From Ramicandelaber brevisporus (taxonomy: Eukaryota > Kickxellomycota > Ramicandelaberales > Ramicandelaberaceae), in NCBI GenBank assembly GCA_025201865.1, contig MU602667.1:49327-101135 (forward strand): DNA of 51,809 nucleotides, in the 5' to 3' direction. The notes beneath the pieces are model-generated. The model had not been told where the DNA came from. It saw only the letters and a program-made list of their open reading frames with translations, and searched no databases. The position numbers were made by a program, and so were the translations under genes. Below are positions 36,939 through 46,649 of this stretch, piece by piece (position 1 is the stretch's first letter; each line of letters opens with the position of its first letter).

Positions 36939-38172
36939 ATGCAGGTTGTATGTTTGCTGAAGGTGCGGCTGTCGTGAAGCGAGAAAGTGTGTGTTGCGGT
37001 GGCAGAGTGCAGAGTGCAGAAAGCAGGGAGCAGAGAAGTCGCGACGGCTGCTAGCAGGCACAAGATATAAGAGGGGAGCGAGTCTCTTTCACATCAGGTT
37101 GGTTGCTGCAACTCGTTGAGCATGAGAACACAATAGCTGCTGCCACACTTTGCAGGAGGTGGATTAATCGTGGTAAAACAAAAAATAAAACAAATAACAT
37201 GAAGAATAGGAGGATACTCGATTAAGCCGAGTCAGTATTGGCTTGTCGATTTAACCGAGTGAATTCAGATCAGCTGTTGCAATGAGCATCTAGTGATAGA
37301 TGATCTGGTTTGTGAGCGGCCTAATGGCAGTGAGAGAGGATGCACACCTTGGACTTGTGCTTTTCTTGCCATTTCAGGTCGGTTGTTCTCGTCGATCATG
37401 CAAATTGTCAGCTGACGACAGCCATATCCGGCATGTTCACTCTGTTCACTCTTTTGTGCCAACAATGCATCTGCTGCAACACTAATAGCAATGTGTGATT
37501 GGACCAGTGATGAAGCGAAAGATGGGCGAGTGTCTATTATTAATTTGGAACACAAGCACGAAGAAAGAGAAGAAGAAAAGAAGGAGAAAAGAAGGAGAGT
37601 ATTGTCATAAGATCTCCAAATGTGCTTTTTCAATAATCGAATCGTTGAAGCTACAGCAATCATTACATTCGTAGTACCATCATTGCTTACGTTTATACCT
37701 GTGGTAATTGCGAGTCATCTCGTATCTTCCTGACATCCCGGTTCATATTGTACTACATAATCGCAGTCATTCCGTGTCATGTCAATTTTTTTTCTTTCAA
37801 AAAAAGAGAGAGGACAAATGACAGGTTTCTCCGACACTCCAACAAACGGATGGTCTTCACAGAGACTCATTGGACAGGTGTCAATAACGACATAGCATGA
37901 GTGTCCGTTGTACAAGTCTCCAAAACGTCAAGTCTCCACCCAGCATACAGTACAAACAAGAACAACCCTCTCCCCCTTTCCTCGACCCTCTTACTCTTGT
38001 GTCGTCAGCCCTCTCACTCCCTCATACACTCTAACTCTTGCCCTCACTCTCACTATAACTCTCTCTCGAATCTTGTTTGTTCCTTCACTCTTTCGCCCTC
38101 TTCATTTTCTCTGCGTCAAAAAATAACAACTCTTTCATCACCATACAGCAAGCACCTAATCTCGGAAGCAAA
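36939..38172. other. Intergenic region between divergent genes
   Basis: These 1234 bases separate Cys-rich peptide B (minus) and the OPT transporter (plus). They hold a pair of near-identical elements, CGATTAAGCCGAG near 37219 and CGATTTAACCGAG near 37246. CT-rich leader sequence runs through 37970-38110. No supported coding frame or RNA gene is seen. Confidence 0.5.
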
Positions 38173-40752
38173 ATGAGCAGGACACCGTCTCGAGCGTCGC
38201 TGTTGCTGGCGCTCAACGACACCCCAGACCACGAAGTGTTTGCAGAGCTCGAAGGCTTCTCCAACATTGACGGAACTCCGGTTGACGACTTGAGCGACTT
38301 GTTCGACCGTTACGACAGCGAGGTTGATAACGGCGGTGGCGACCCATCATTGAGGTACTTTGACCCGACAATGGCTGTGTCCAGTGCAGAGCCATCTCCC
38401 ATATCTGAAGCGACCCATAGCGGCTTGGCGACCATTAACGGCATTCCAGCATCAGACAAAGAAGCTGGTCTTGCTGATAATGATGACGACACCGAAGAAG
38501 ACTCGCCGTACTTTGAGGTTCGGGCAGCAATCTCTAATAGAGACGACCCATCGTTGCCGTCGCTGACACTGCGGGTGTGGATAATTGGCATTCTCAGCTG
38601 TTCGCTGTTGGCATTTGCAAACCAGATTCTGTGGCTCAGAACGAAACCCATCTCAATCAGCACTCTTATTGTACAGATCCTTTCGTATCCACTCGGCCGA
38701 GGACTTGCGTATCTACTGCCAAAATGGAGGTTCCGCACATTTGGGTACGAGTGGTCTCCAAACCCCGGCCCATTCAGCATCAAAGAGCATGTGCTGATTA
38801 CTGTCATGTCGTCTACAGCCGCCAGTGCCTGCTATGGAGTCGATGTCATCATTGTGAAGAATCTGTTCTATCGCCCGGACAATGCAATGCCTGACTTTTG
38901 GCCGTCGTTGCTGATGATGGTCACTTCGCAGATGATTGGATATGGTTTGGCGGGCATTTGTCGACAGCTTCTCGTGTATCCAGCATCGATGGTGTGGCCT
39001 GCGAATTTGGCGTCTGCCATTGTGTACCGAACGTTCCACGATGTCTCCAGATGGCCTGGCTTGTCGCGAACGGCCATGTTCTGGCTGGTCTTCTTTTGTG
39101 CATTTGCATGGAACTGGATTCCTGGATACTTGGTGGGAGTGCTGGGAAATCTTGCAATACTATGCTTGTTCAATCGGCGCTCGGTTACAATGCTGCAACT
39201 CTCCGATGGCTTAAGTGGCATTGGACTGCTGAATCTGCCGTTTGACTGGAGTACCATTGGCAGTGGTTTGCTGGGCTCTCCAATTGTAACACCGTTCTGG
39301 GCTGCATGTAACATCTTTGCTGGCTTTGTCATCTTCTTTTGGATACTGCTTCCAGCTCTCTACTACACAAACACTTGGGATTCACAGCGATTCCCTATAT
39401 TCACAAGCGACGTCTTCGATGCACAGGGCAACAAGTACGACATTCTGCGAGTAATGACAAAGAACTACAGGCTGAACCAAACGGCGTACGAAGACTATTC
39501 GCAGCCACGGATGCCGGCCAGCGTTGCAGTCATGTATGGCGCCAGCTTTGCAATTCTCACCAGTTTGATATCGTACACTCTTCTGTATCATGGCGCCGAT
39601 ATCAAGGCACGTCTCACAGATGCTCGCAATCAGCCTGCCGACATTCACATGAAGCTAATGGGTGCTTACAAGGAGGTTCCATTCTGGTGGTATATAGCGG
39701 TTTATGTCTCATTTCTGGCACTGGCAATGTTTACATGCGAGTATTGGGCTGATGAGTTTGGACTATCGTGGTTTATGCTGCTGTTTGCAATGACGCTGCC
39801 TCTTTTATTTATTATTCCAATTGGTATGATTCAGGCGGTTACAAATCAGCAGCCTGGTCTCAACATCATTACAGAGTTGATCTTCGGCTACATTTACCCA
39901 GGCAATGCCATCGGAAATGCCACTTTTAAGGTGTATGGCTATATCTCACTTGTCCAAGGACTGCTTCTGGTTGGCGATTTAAAACTGGGTCATTACATGA
40001 AGATTCCTCCAAGGCACATGTTCATTGTCCAGGCATTTGGAACTATTCTGGCAGCCACTGTTCAGTTCCTTGCACTTCGGTTTATGATTGCACACGTCGA
40101 TGGCTTGTGCAGGCCAGAGCAGCAGTTGAGTATCAGCAGTGCAGATGGAAATGGCAGCAACCTCGCCAACAAAGGATCAACCTGGAGTTGTACTACGATA
40201 AATATCTTCTTCTCGGCATCTCTTCTATGGGGAGCCATTGGTCCTCGAGAGTCATTCAACAATCAGTCCTATAGGCTACTGTTGCATGCATTCTGGCTCG
40301 GCCTGCTGCTTCCAATTCCCATCTACTTCCTGCAACGCTGGTTCACCAAGTTGGCATCAACCTCAGTCTCACAAGATGGCCGCACTCTTAAGGGAGCTCG
40401 GCTAATTGCGCTGGTTGCCACTGGTCTCAACAATATTCATATCCCGGTTTTGCTCAGCTCAATGAACAACGCCACAGCCATTCCTACGAATGCATTCTTC
40501 ATGTGGCTACTCGTGGGTGGATTCTTCAACTTTTACCTCAAGAGAAGGAAGCCTGTATTGTGGGAAAGATACGTGTATAGTATCAGCGGTGGACTGGATG
40601 CTGGTACTGCCATCTGCACGCTTGTTATATTTGCACTAATGCAGTCTGGCGTTAATGTGCCTAACTGGAATGGAAACAAAGCAATCTGCTTGTCAGAACA
40701 AACCTCATCTGTAAGACCTCAAACAGTCTCAAATCATTCAACTTCATCTTGA
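38173..40752 (+). CDS. Oligopeptide transporter of the OPT family
   Basis: The ATG at 38173 gives 859 residues; upstream frame extension has no ATG. After an acidic cytosolic N-terminus (~130 residues) the family signature NPGPFSIKEHVLITVMSSTAASACYGVDVI appears, then about fourteen to sixteen hydrophobic segments. They include SRTAMFWLVFFCAFAWNWIPGYLV, and GFVIFFWILLPALYYTNTWD, also typical of OPT proteins (Opt1, Isp4). These import tetra- and pentapeptides or glutathione with protons at the plasma membrane. The second-half loops NIITELIFGYIYPGNAIGNATFKVYGY and LKLGHYMKIPPRHMF are also standard. The last ~60 residues are divergent and Ser-rich. No truncation is seen. Confidence 0.96.
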   Translation: MSRTPSRASLLLALNDTPDHEVFAELEGFSNIDGTPVDDLSDLFDRYDSEVDNGGGDPSLRYFDPTMAVSSAEPSPISEATHSGLATINGIPASDKEAGLADNDDDTEEDSPYFEVRAAISNRDDPSLPSLTLRVWIIGILSCSLLAFANQILWLRTKPISISTLIVQILSYPLGRGLAYLLPKWRFRTFGYEWSPNPGPFSIKEHVLITVMSSTAASACYGVDVIIVKNLFYRPDNAMPDFWPSLLMMVTSQMIGYGLAGICRQLLVYPASMVWPANLASAIVYRTFHDVSRWPGLSRTAMFWLVFFCAFAWNWIPGYLVGVLGNLAILCLFNRRSVTMLQLSDGLSGIGLLNLPFDWSTIGSGLLGSPIVTPFWAACNIFAGFVIFFWILLPALYYTNTWDSQRFPIFTSDVFDAQGNKYDILRVMTKNYRLNQTAYEDYSQPRMPASVAVMYGASFAILTSLISYTLLYHGADIKARLTDARNQPADIHMKLMGAYKEVPFWWYIAVYVSFLALAMFTCEYWADEFGLSWFMLLFAMTLPLLFIIPIGMIQAVTNQQPGLNIITELIFGYIYPGNAIGNATFKVYGYISLVQGLLLVGDLKLGHYMKIPPRHMFIVQAFGTILAATVQFLALRFMIAHVDGLCRPEQQLSISSADGNGSNLANKGSTWSCTTINIFFSASLLWGAIGPRESFNNQSYRLLLHAFWLGLLLPIPIYFLQRWFTKLASTSVSQDGRTLKGARLIALVATGLNNIHIPVLLSSMNNATAIPTNAFFMWLLVGGFFNFYLKRRKPVLWERYVYSISGGLDAGTAICTLVIFALMQSGVNVPNWNGNKAICLSEQTSSVRPQTVSNHSTSS

Positions 40753-41106
40753 TCCCATTACACTTTTGTTTTCGTTTTTGTCCTTTGTTTTCGTTTTCGT
40801 TTTTTACTCCCCTTCTTTTGTATTACTTTTCTCATAATCCAATACATTGACAATTCATTGCGCACTCACTCACTCACTCCATCCATCTCTATATCTTTCT
40901 TTCTTTCTCTTTCTCTTTGTTCATTCTTTTTTATTTCGCTTTCAATAGTTACTGCAGTCACTGATATCGAGCTGCTGTTATACATGGTAAGGTGTTGGTT
41001 GGTGATGATGTTCCTTGGATTCTACCAGCAAAATAAAAAAAAAGAGAAAAAGAGAAACATTCAATAACCAAACCAGCTCACGTCGCCGAAAGTAGATCAG
41101 CACGCA
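40753..41106. other. Intergenic region
   Basis: T-rich trailer (CGTTTTCGTTTT near 40780) is followed by CT-rich leader sequence. An ATGGTAAGG at about 40984 could be an upstream ATG next to a donor-like site, with no clear acceptor. Otherwise nothing is seen. Confidence 0.45.
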
Positions 41107-42762
41107 ATGACCATCAACTGTGACAGCGACGCCGTAAGCATGGCCCAGCGGCTTCTCGACAGCGCGACTCGCAACCACCAGTTCTCAAACTGGTCCGGCA
41201 CGGCCAAGTGCGCTCCAGACCTTCATGTTATTCCTTCTTCTGAAGACGAGGTTGCAGCGCTCATCTCACACCTCTACACTTCCAACACATCGTCCAACAG
41301 TCAGCGCTACTCTGTCAAGGTGGTTGGCGCTGGTCACTCAATGTCTGACTTGGCATGCGTCGACTCTGGCTGGAAACGCACCACATTCTTTGCCTCGAAC
41401 CCGCTCATCATGGATCACATCGACTCGAACAACCATGCAAATGAAATGAGCAATCATGCAAACAGCACACCCACAACTGTCATGGTTGATCTATCTCGAC
41501 TTGACAAAGTGCTGGATATTGACAAGGTAAACCGACAGGTTACAGTGCAAGCTGGCATGAGGCTGCATGATTTGAATGATGCTCTTGAGCAAAATGGACT
41601 GGCACTGAGCTCGATTGGATCCATTTCTGAGCAGAGCATTGGTGGTTTGATTGCAACCGCAACGCATGGAACTGGTATCAAATACGGAACAATCTCAAGC
41701 ATGGTAAAGTCGCTGGTTTTAGTGGATGGAACGGGCAAAGTTATTGAATGCTCTGCAGCTGAGAACGAGGATGTATTCAGTGCTGCGAGATGCCACATTG
41801 GGTGTTTGGGCGTTGTTTTGAAATGTACATTGCAGTGCGAGGATGCATTTGATCTAGACACCGAGCAGGTTCCCGTGGTGTTTAGAGATACACTGGCTGA
41901 TTTGGAGAATGGAGTTGTGCGTTCTGCCCAGCATGTTCGCATGTGGTGGTTCCCTTACACTAACCGTGCAGTGGTTTGGCGAGCAAATCGTGCTCCGTTT
42001 GGTGCTGGCATAAATAGTGTCCAGGGTAACAATTCAGGTTCCTGTGTATGGTATTCGCTGTACTGTGTGATTAAAGGATTAAGTCGCTATGGATTCAGCT
42101 TGTTTGGGAGACTGTGGTCATGGCTACGTGACACTTTCCACGGATTCCACTTGCTGCAATTAGAACTGTTTGCAACTCGGTTCGCACCATCTATCATCCC
42201 ATGGCTTGCTCACCATCACTTTTACACTCGGTTTAATCGCACCATTGTCAGCCGTGATGTGAGCCATCGTGCCTTCAACTTTGATTGCCTGTTTGAGCAA
42301 TACACCTCCGAATGGGCCGTTCCACTTCGCAACACATCTGCTGCGCTGAGCGAGTTGGCAGACTGGCTCGAGTCCGATGAGACCACCAAGCGCCAAGGCG
42401 TTTACCTGCACTTCCCTGTCGAGATTCGCTTCACTGGCGCTGACAATGATCCTGCCATTAATGCCGTCCCAGGAAGCGAGATTTGGCTGAGCCCCAATGC
42501 CACTGAAGATATGTGCTACATTGGAGTGATTATGTATCGCCCGTATGGCCGGCCAGTGCGCTACCGCAAAGTATGGGCAAAGTACGAGGAGATTATGCGC
42601 AAACACGAGGGCCGTCCACACTGGGGCAAGACTCATACCATGGCCCCTCAAGAGCTGGGTGCTGTCTATCCCCAGTACGACAAGTTTTCGCAAATGCGCA
42701 GACAGCTAGATCCATCTGGGCTGTTTGTGAATGATTACATCCGGCGCCACTTTGTCGTTTAA
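41107..42762 (+). CDS. ALO1: D-arabinono-1,4-lactone oxidase (FAD-linked)
   Basis: This is 551 residues, close to the family length. The FAD-binding half has VKVVGAGHSMSDLACVDSG, whose His77 is the covalent FAD site, then GSISEQSIGGLIATATHGTG. The C-terminal half has the family motif HWGK (GRPHWGKTHT) and ends QMRRQLDPSGLFVNDYIRRHFVV. The enzyme makes D-erythroascorbate, the fungal ascorbate analogue, from the lactone at the mitochondrial outer membrane. The central region with WYSLYCVIKGLSRYGFSLFGRLW is hydrophobic, as in yeast Alo1. It converges on eL43, with about 200 bases between stops. Confidence 0.95.
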   Translation: MTINCDSDAVSMAQRLLDSATRNHQFSNWSGTAKCAPDLHVIPSSEDEVAALISHLYTSNTSSNSQRYSVKVVGAGHSMSDLACVDSGWKRTTFFASNPLIMDHIDSNNHANEMSNHANSTPTTVMVDLSRLDKVLDIDKVNRQVTVQAGMRLHDLNDALEQNGLALSSIGSISEQSIGGLIATATHGTGIKYGTISSMVKSLVLVDGTGKVIECSAAENEDVFSAARCHIGCLGVVLKCTLQCEDAFDLDTEQVPVVFRDTLADLENGVVRSAQHVRMWWFPYTNRAVVWRANRAPFGAGINSVQGNNSGSCVWYSLYCVIKGLSRYGFSLFGRLWSWLRDTFHGFHLLQLELFATRFAPSIIPWLAHHHFYTRFNRTIVSRDVSHRAFNFDCLFEQYTSEWAVPLRNTSAALSELADWLESDETTKRQGVYLHFPVEIRFTGADNDPAINAVPGSEIWLSPNATEDMCYIGVIMYRPYGRPVRYRKVWAKYEEIMRKHEGRPHWGKTHTMAPQELGAVYPQYDKFSQMRRQLDPSGLFVNDYIRRHFVV

Positions 42763-42958
42763 GCACTAAAAAAAAAAGCATCCAGGCATTTAAATCTGTG
42801 TCTGTTATCCTCTTTTGACGCGTTGTTCTCTAACAAATGTCACAGTTCATTTCCCCCTCCTTCTCCTCTCATTATCCTGTTTTCCTCGTTAATACAGTGC
42901 CTGTCGCTATTGATTCAAACATACATCGATATTTTGTGTATTTCAACAATACGTGCAT

Positions 42959-43237
42959 TTAGGACTCGATCAGGTCGCGCAGACGACGGATGGTAGAGCG
43001 AGTGGCAAGAGCGGTTGGGGTGGAGAGCAACCAAGCACCACCAGCCATAACCTTCTTGCAGGCACGGCACTCCCAGATACCGACAGCAGAACGCTTGACA
43101 GACTTCTTGCCGCAGAAGGAGCAGTTGTACTTCTCGTGCTGGGAGATTTCCATCTTCTTAATCGTCTTACGGAGAGAAGCACCATAACGAGTACCGTACT
43201 TGCCGGTGATACCTGCCTTACGAGTGCGCTTGGACAT
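42959..43237 (-). CDS. RPL43: 60S ribosomal protein eL43 (L37a/L43)
   Basis: This is 92 residues, the full family length. It begins [24 protein letters not shown] and has the zinc ribbon C39-x2-C42-x14-C57-x2-C60 (CSFCGKK ... IWECRAC), ending [12 protein letters not shown]. It is a structural protein of the large ribosomal subunit. In yeast this gene has an intron right after the ATG; here the frame is uninterrupted. Confidence 0.97.
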   Translation of the reverse strand: MSKRTRKAGITGKYGTRYGASLRKTIKKMEISQHEKYNCSFCGKKSVKRSAVGIWECRACKKVMAGGAWLLSTPTALATRSTIRRLRDLIES

Positions 43238-43454
43238 TTTGTTCTAAACTGCTGATCTGTTTGGGGTTGGTAGGTTTTTTACGGTTGATGGAGGGCGAGA
43301 TTTGGAAAGGACGATCAAGGCCTCCACTCTGTGGCTGTCGCGTCTGCGCGCCGTGATCTGAAGCTGGCCTCTTGTGTGTGTCTGTGTTTTTCTGTCGCGG
43401 CTTGCGAATTTTTAATTAAATTTAGGTCAGCTCCATATTTATTACTCTCTCTCG

Positions 43455-43485
<31 letters not shown>

Positions 43486-43724
43486 GAAAAATGGAAACTT
43501 TTGCCATCAATAAATTCTCAATTTTTCCACAACTTTTCCACAACTTTTCCCCCACAATATTGCTATTGAAATTGGAACCATTATCAGTAAAGTAGTGAAA
43601 AACAAAAACAAGGTATATAGTTGCAATTTACTGCCACCGTTTATAATCGCTATCTCAAATCGAGTGCATTTGCAATGTCTATTACATTCCATTATTTCTT
43701 TGGAGAAATGCGAAAGCTGTTAGA
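43238..43724. other. Promoter region of eL43
   Basis: On the coding (minus) strand this is a T-rich promoter. The plus strand shows an AAAAG repeat (43456-43490) and 11-base tandem repeats at 43523-43550. Poly(dA:dT) tracts are usual in ribosomal-protein promoters of fungi. Confidence 0.5.
43523..43550 (+). repeat. Tandem 11-bp repeat TTTTCCACAAC
   Basis: Two perfect units (43523-43533, 43534-43544) are followed by the first six bases of a third. They lie about 290 bases upstream of the eL43 start and may be a transcription-factor array. Confidence 0.75.
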
Positions 43725-44084
43725 TCATAATGAAGGAAAGACACAATGCGACTTGAGCATGCGACTGCATGACTGTGTGTTTCCAGACAAGACTTCATGC
43801 ATATTCACATTCATATTTGGAAAACACGCTTTCAAACAACTATGCATCTTCGTGGTGCAATGATATGGAGTGCTCTTCCCCATCTCCTTACACGCTTGAT
43901 TCAAGGCATAAGAACCAAGGGCACCCGCGCCGAATGTACATTTTTCCGCATCCATTCGTTTGCATATCTTTCTCTCTGGTGAGCAATGTCCCCGCGCAAG
44001 CTCTGGGTAGTCTGTAGTGTAAAGCCAGCCAGTAATGCCAGCGTAAGCCCCGCCATAGTACAAAATGAAAGCGGGAAGCACCAC
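43725..44084 (-). CDS. Cys-rich small protein, start unresolved
   Basis: A minus-strand frame of up to 119 codons ends at 43725. Its protein-like part reads YYGGAYAGITGWLYTTDYPELARGHCSPERKICKRMDAEKC and goes on with evenly placed cysteines (NQACKEMG, YHCTTKMHSCLKACFP, SCSRMLKSHCVF). No ATG exists between the upstream stop near 44141 and the hydrophobic part. The first in-frame ATG falls within KRMDAEKC. A frame one base away has an ATG at 44161 with a basic start and another ATG opening MAGLTLALLAGFTLQTTQS, which looks like a signal peptide over the same DNA. A frameshift, an unseen short first exon or a sequence error near the G-run at 44096 could join them. The family is not recognised, and the call is tentative. 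Confidence 0.4.
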   Translation of the reverse strand: MVLPAFILYYGGAYAGITGWLYTTDYPELARGHCSPERKICKRMDAEKCTFGAGALGSYALNQACKEMGKSTPYHCTTKMHSCLKACFPNMNVNMHEVLSGNTQSCSRMLKSHCVFPSL

Positions 44085-44248
44085 CTTGTCGTCTTCCCCC
44101 TTCTCCTTCCTCCCCTCTTCTTCTTTGCACTTTTACGCAGCGTCCTCACTCCAATTTTCATTCACTTTGCACCTTGCACTTTGCACCTTGCACCCTGCAT
44201 ACAGCATCAGCACAGCATCAGCACACAACAGCACTCCTATTTGCATCT

Positions 44249-45772
44249 ATGCATCTCTTCGGCTCGTTCACGGCTGCTCTGGCCGCCTTGCTCCTCGTGG
44301 TGTTTGTTAGCATCACCGAGGCTCGTCCGATTCCAATTCCTCGTCCACAGCAGCAACCAGCTGCACCAGCTGCACCAACTGCACCAACTGCACCAGCACC
44401 AGCAGCAAACAGCAATGAGCCATTCACCATTGAGACATTCGCCCAGTCACTGCCAAAGGAAACACAGCAGGAGATTCTCAAGAAGTCGGGCGGAGACATG
44501 GTCAAAGCCCGCTATCTTGTTGAAGAGATTCGCCTGTCACGCGCGAGTCCCGAGTTGGCGGCCAAGTACTTTGGCGCTAACGGTGCCGTGAAGGCTTACA
44601 GCGGCCATCCAGAGCTCTCGCCAGCGGGAGCAGCAGGAAAGCAGGCTAAACGCGGCGCTAAGCCAAAGAAAGCGAAGAAGACACGTAAGGCGAACCGCAA
44701 GAAGACGAAGTCGGCAAAGAAGAATGTTGACCCAGTTGCAATCTTCCAGAGTTTGCCTCCAGCGAAGAAGCAGGAGTTGTATCAGAAGGCCGGTGGCGAT
44801 CCTAACAAGCTGGGTGCATTGATTGGCGAGTTGGTGCAGAAGCGCAAGGCCAAGAGTAAGTCTGGCGCCAGCACTGACCCAGTTGCCATGTTCCAGGCCC
44901 TTTCTCCAGCTGAGCAGCAGGCATTGCTTCAACAGGCCGGCGGCGACCCATCGAAGGTCGGTGAGCTGTTGGCTAAGCGCCTCGAAGCCCAAAAGAACGC
45001 AAAGAAGGCGGCTGGCGGTGCAAAGTCTGCAGAGGATCCAGAGGCTCTGTTCAAGAGTCTGACTCCACAGCAGCAACAGGCTCTGTTTGCACGCGCTGGC
45101 GGCGATCCAGAGACGGTGGGTGTTCTCCTGGCTGAGATGGTTCAGGCCAAGAAGAACCCAGCCGCCGCTGCTGCTGCATTTGGATCAAAGGCTGCCGCCG
45201 CTGCTGCTGCTGGAAACCCAGTAGCTCCATCAGCCAACCTGCGCAAGTTCATGGGTCTGGGCTCCGCTGCTGCTGCATCCGCCTCTGCTCCAGCACCAGC
45301 TGCCAAGCCACCAAGTCTCCGCCAGCTTGCAAAGTCCAACCCACTGGCCGCCGTAAAGAACATTGAGGCAATGACTGCCAAGACTCTCGGCGCCAAGGAG
45401 TTGTACAATCTGGAGCACGGCATCGGTGCCAACAAGGCCATGCTCAACGTTGTCAACCACCTTCCAGGCATTCAGCAAGCCATGAGATCTGCCAACCCGA
45501 TGAAGACTTTGGTTAACGCTGGCATGAAGGCACATCCAGACCTTGTTGCCGTTGCCAATCACGCCGTGCCAGTAACTGACTGGAACACATTCCTTGCTCA
45601 CCCCACCATCCAGAACCTTGCCAAGGAGCCCCACTTTGCTGCCAAGCTTAATGAGCCCGGGTTTAAGGCCAAGATGGAGAAGATCCTGAGCAACCCAGTC
45701 ACTCAGCAAAAGGTTAGCGCTGGTCTCAATGACAAGAAGGTGGTTGAGGCTCTCATGATGATGCCACTCTAA
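44249..45772 (+). CDS. Secreted protein with four novel ~37-residue repeats
   Basis: The ATG at 44249 gives 507 residues. The start MHLFGSFTAALAALLLVVFVSITEA is a signal peptide, and a short Pro/Ala spacer follows. Four repeats share a core like DPxALFQSLxPxxQQxLxxxAGGDPxKVGxLLxE. The most diverged begins near 44420, and the others begin at 44729, 44876 and 45035. A Lys-rich block (KAKKTRKANRKKTKSAKKN) lies between repeats one and two. Ala-rich linkers follow. The last ~110 residues have NPMKTLVNAGM and a stretch reading TIQNLAKEPHFAAKLNEPGFKAKMEKILSNP, faintly like STI1-type helical repeats. No cysteine is needed for the fold. The repeats look helical. I know of no family with this pattern; the role is unknown. 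Confidence 0.85.
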   Translation: MHLFGSFTAALAALLLVVFVSITEARPIPIPRPQQQPAAPAAPTAPTAPAPAANSNEPFTIETFAQSLPKETQQEILKKSGGDMVKARYLVEEIRLSRASPELAAKYFGANGAVKAYSGHPELSPAGAAGKQAKRGAKPKKAKKTRKANRKKTKSAKKNVDPVAIFQSLPPAKKQELYQKAGGDPNKLGALIGELVQKRKAKSKSGASTDPVAMFQALSPAEQQALLQQAGGDPSKVGELLAKRLEAQKNAKKAAGGAKSAEDPEALFKSLTPQQQQALFARAGGDPETVGVLLAEMVQAKKNPAAAAAAFGSKAAAAAAAGNPVAPSANLRKFMGLGSAAAASASAPAPAAKPPSLRQLAKSNPLAAVKNIEAMTAKTLGAKELYNLEHGIGANKAMLNVVNHLPGIQQAMRSANPMKTLVNAGMKAHPDLVAVANHAVPVTDWNTFLAHPTIQNLAKEPHFAAKLNEPGFKAKMEKILSNPVTQQKVSAGLNDKKVVEALMMMPL

Positions 45773-46465
45773 GCACTCAAACAAGCAAACAATCAAACGA
45801 TCAAACAATCAACGCATAACCCTCCTCCTCCTCCCGCACTCACTCACTCTTTCATTCCTTCACTTTTCGCAATCTAACACATTTGGTATTTACTTTATGC
45901 ATTCTCCACACATTCCATTTCATTTCGTTTCATTTCATTCACTTTTACTTTTCCTTTTCCTCACATGGCTCTTTTTCTCACCTGCATCCTTCTTAACTTC
46001 GCCTTCTCATTTAACAATCATTACTTTGGCTGCAATTGTTTATCCATGTGCACACGAGATCGAAGCACACAGTCCGAGCCGTCATCGGTACATCTGATTT
46101 GCCGAATGACTTGTCCAAGCAGTCACAGGCGCACTGATTTTCTTTTTCGCGCTTAAACTTTTGCGCAAAAATTCGGATTGCCGCTCGCTCCAAGTTGTTT
46201 TTTTTTCTCATTGAGATGCGAAGGCTGCTGTGGTTGTAACTGCCACGTCGGCCCAACGGTTTCATTAGACAATCCATCTTGGCACTGATTCGATTGGGGA
46301 TATGGATTGGTGTGTTTTGTTGTGGGCGGATAGGACTCGGCGTCGGCAATTTTTGCCGCTTCCGCCCCGCGGGACATGTCGATGTTTTTGAGCCCCACTC
46401 TCCGTCTTGATGTTGCGTGCTAGCACCTCTCTGTACAGAGCCAAAGTCAGAGCACGCCACGTAGG

Positions 46466-46475
46466 TATATATATA
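46466..46475 (+). promoter_or_regulatory. TATA-like run before the P450 reductase leader
   Basis: TATATATATA is placed about 50 bases before the candidate first splice donor. A transcription start near 46495-46505 would give a very short first exon. Confidence 0.45.
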
Positions 46476-46518
46476 CACACACAGCCTCACGGTGCAGCAG
46501 TACTCTGGCGAGCATCAT

Positions 46519-46649
46519 GTAAGTGCACGTCAATCATATTCCATTCCATTCCACCACACGCATCCACACACATCCATACATTCTTCTATTCTTCTCTTGT
46601 ACAGTTTATCTCTCTCTCTCTCTCCTTCGCACTTTCACACTTTACGCAG
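46519..46649 (+). other. Candidate 131-nt leader intron
   Basis: CAT|GTAAGT gives a perfect donor at 46519. A pyrimidine-rich tract ends CTTTACGCAG at 46649. The position just after a TATA run and before an ATG-free leader supports a real 5' intron. The alternative acceptor TTGTACAG lies earlier in the same tract. Not tested against transcripts. Confidence 0.45.

Noticed and set aside
46011-46490. 159-codon minus-strand frame upstream of the P450 reductase
   Set aside because: Composition is random-like, it covers the TATA run and promoter of the plus-strand gene, and no domain is visible.
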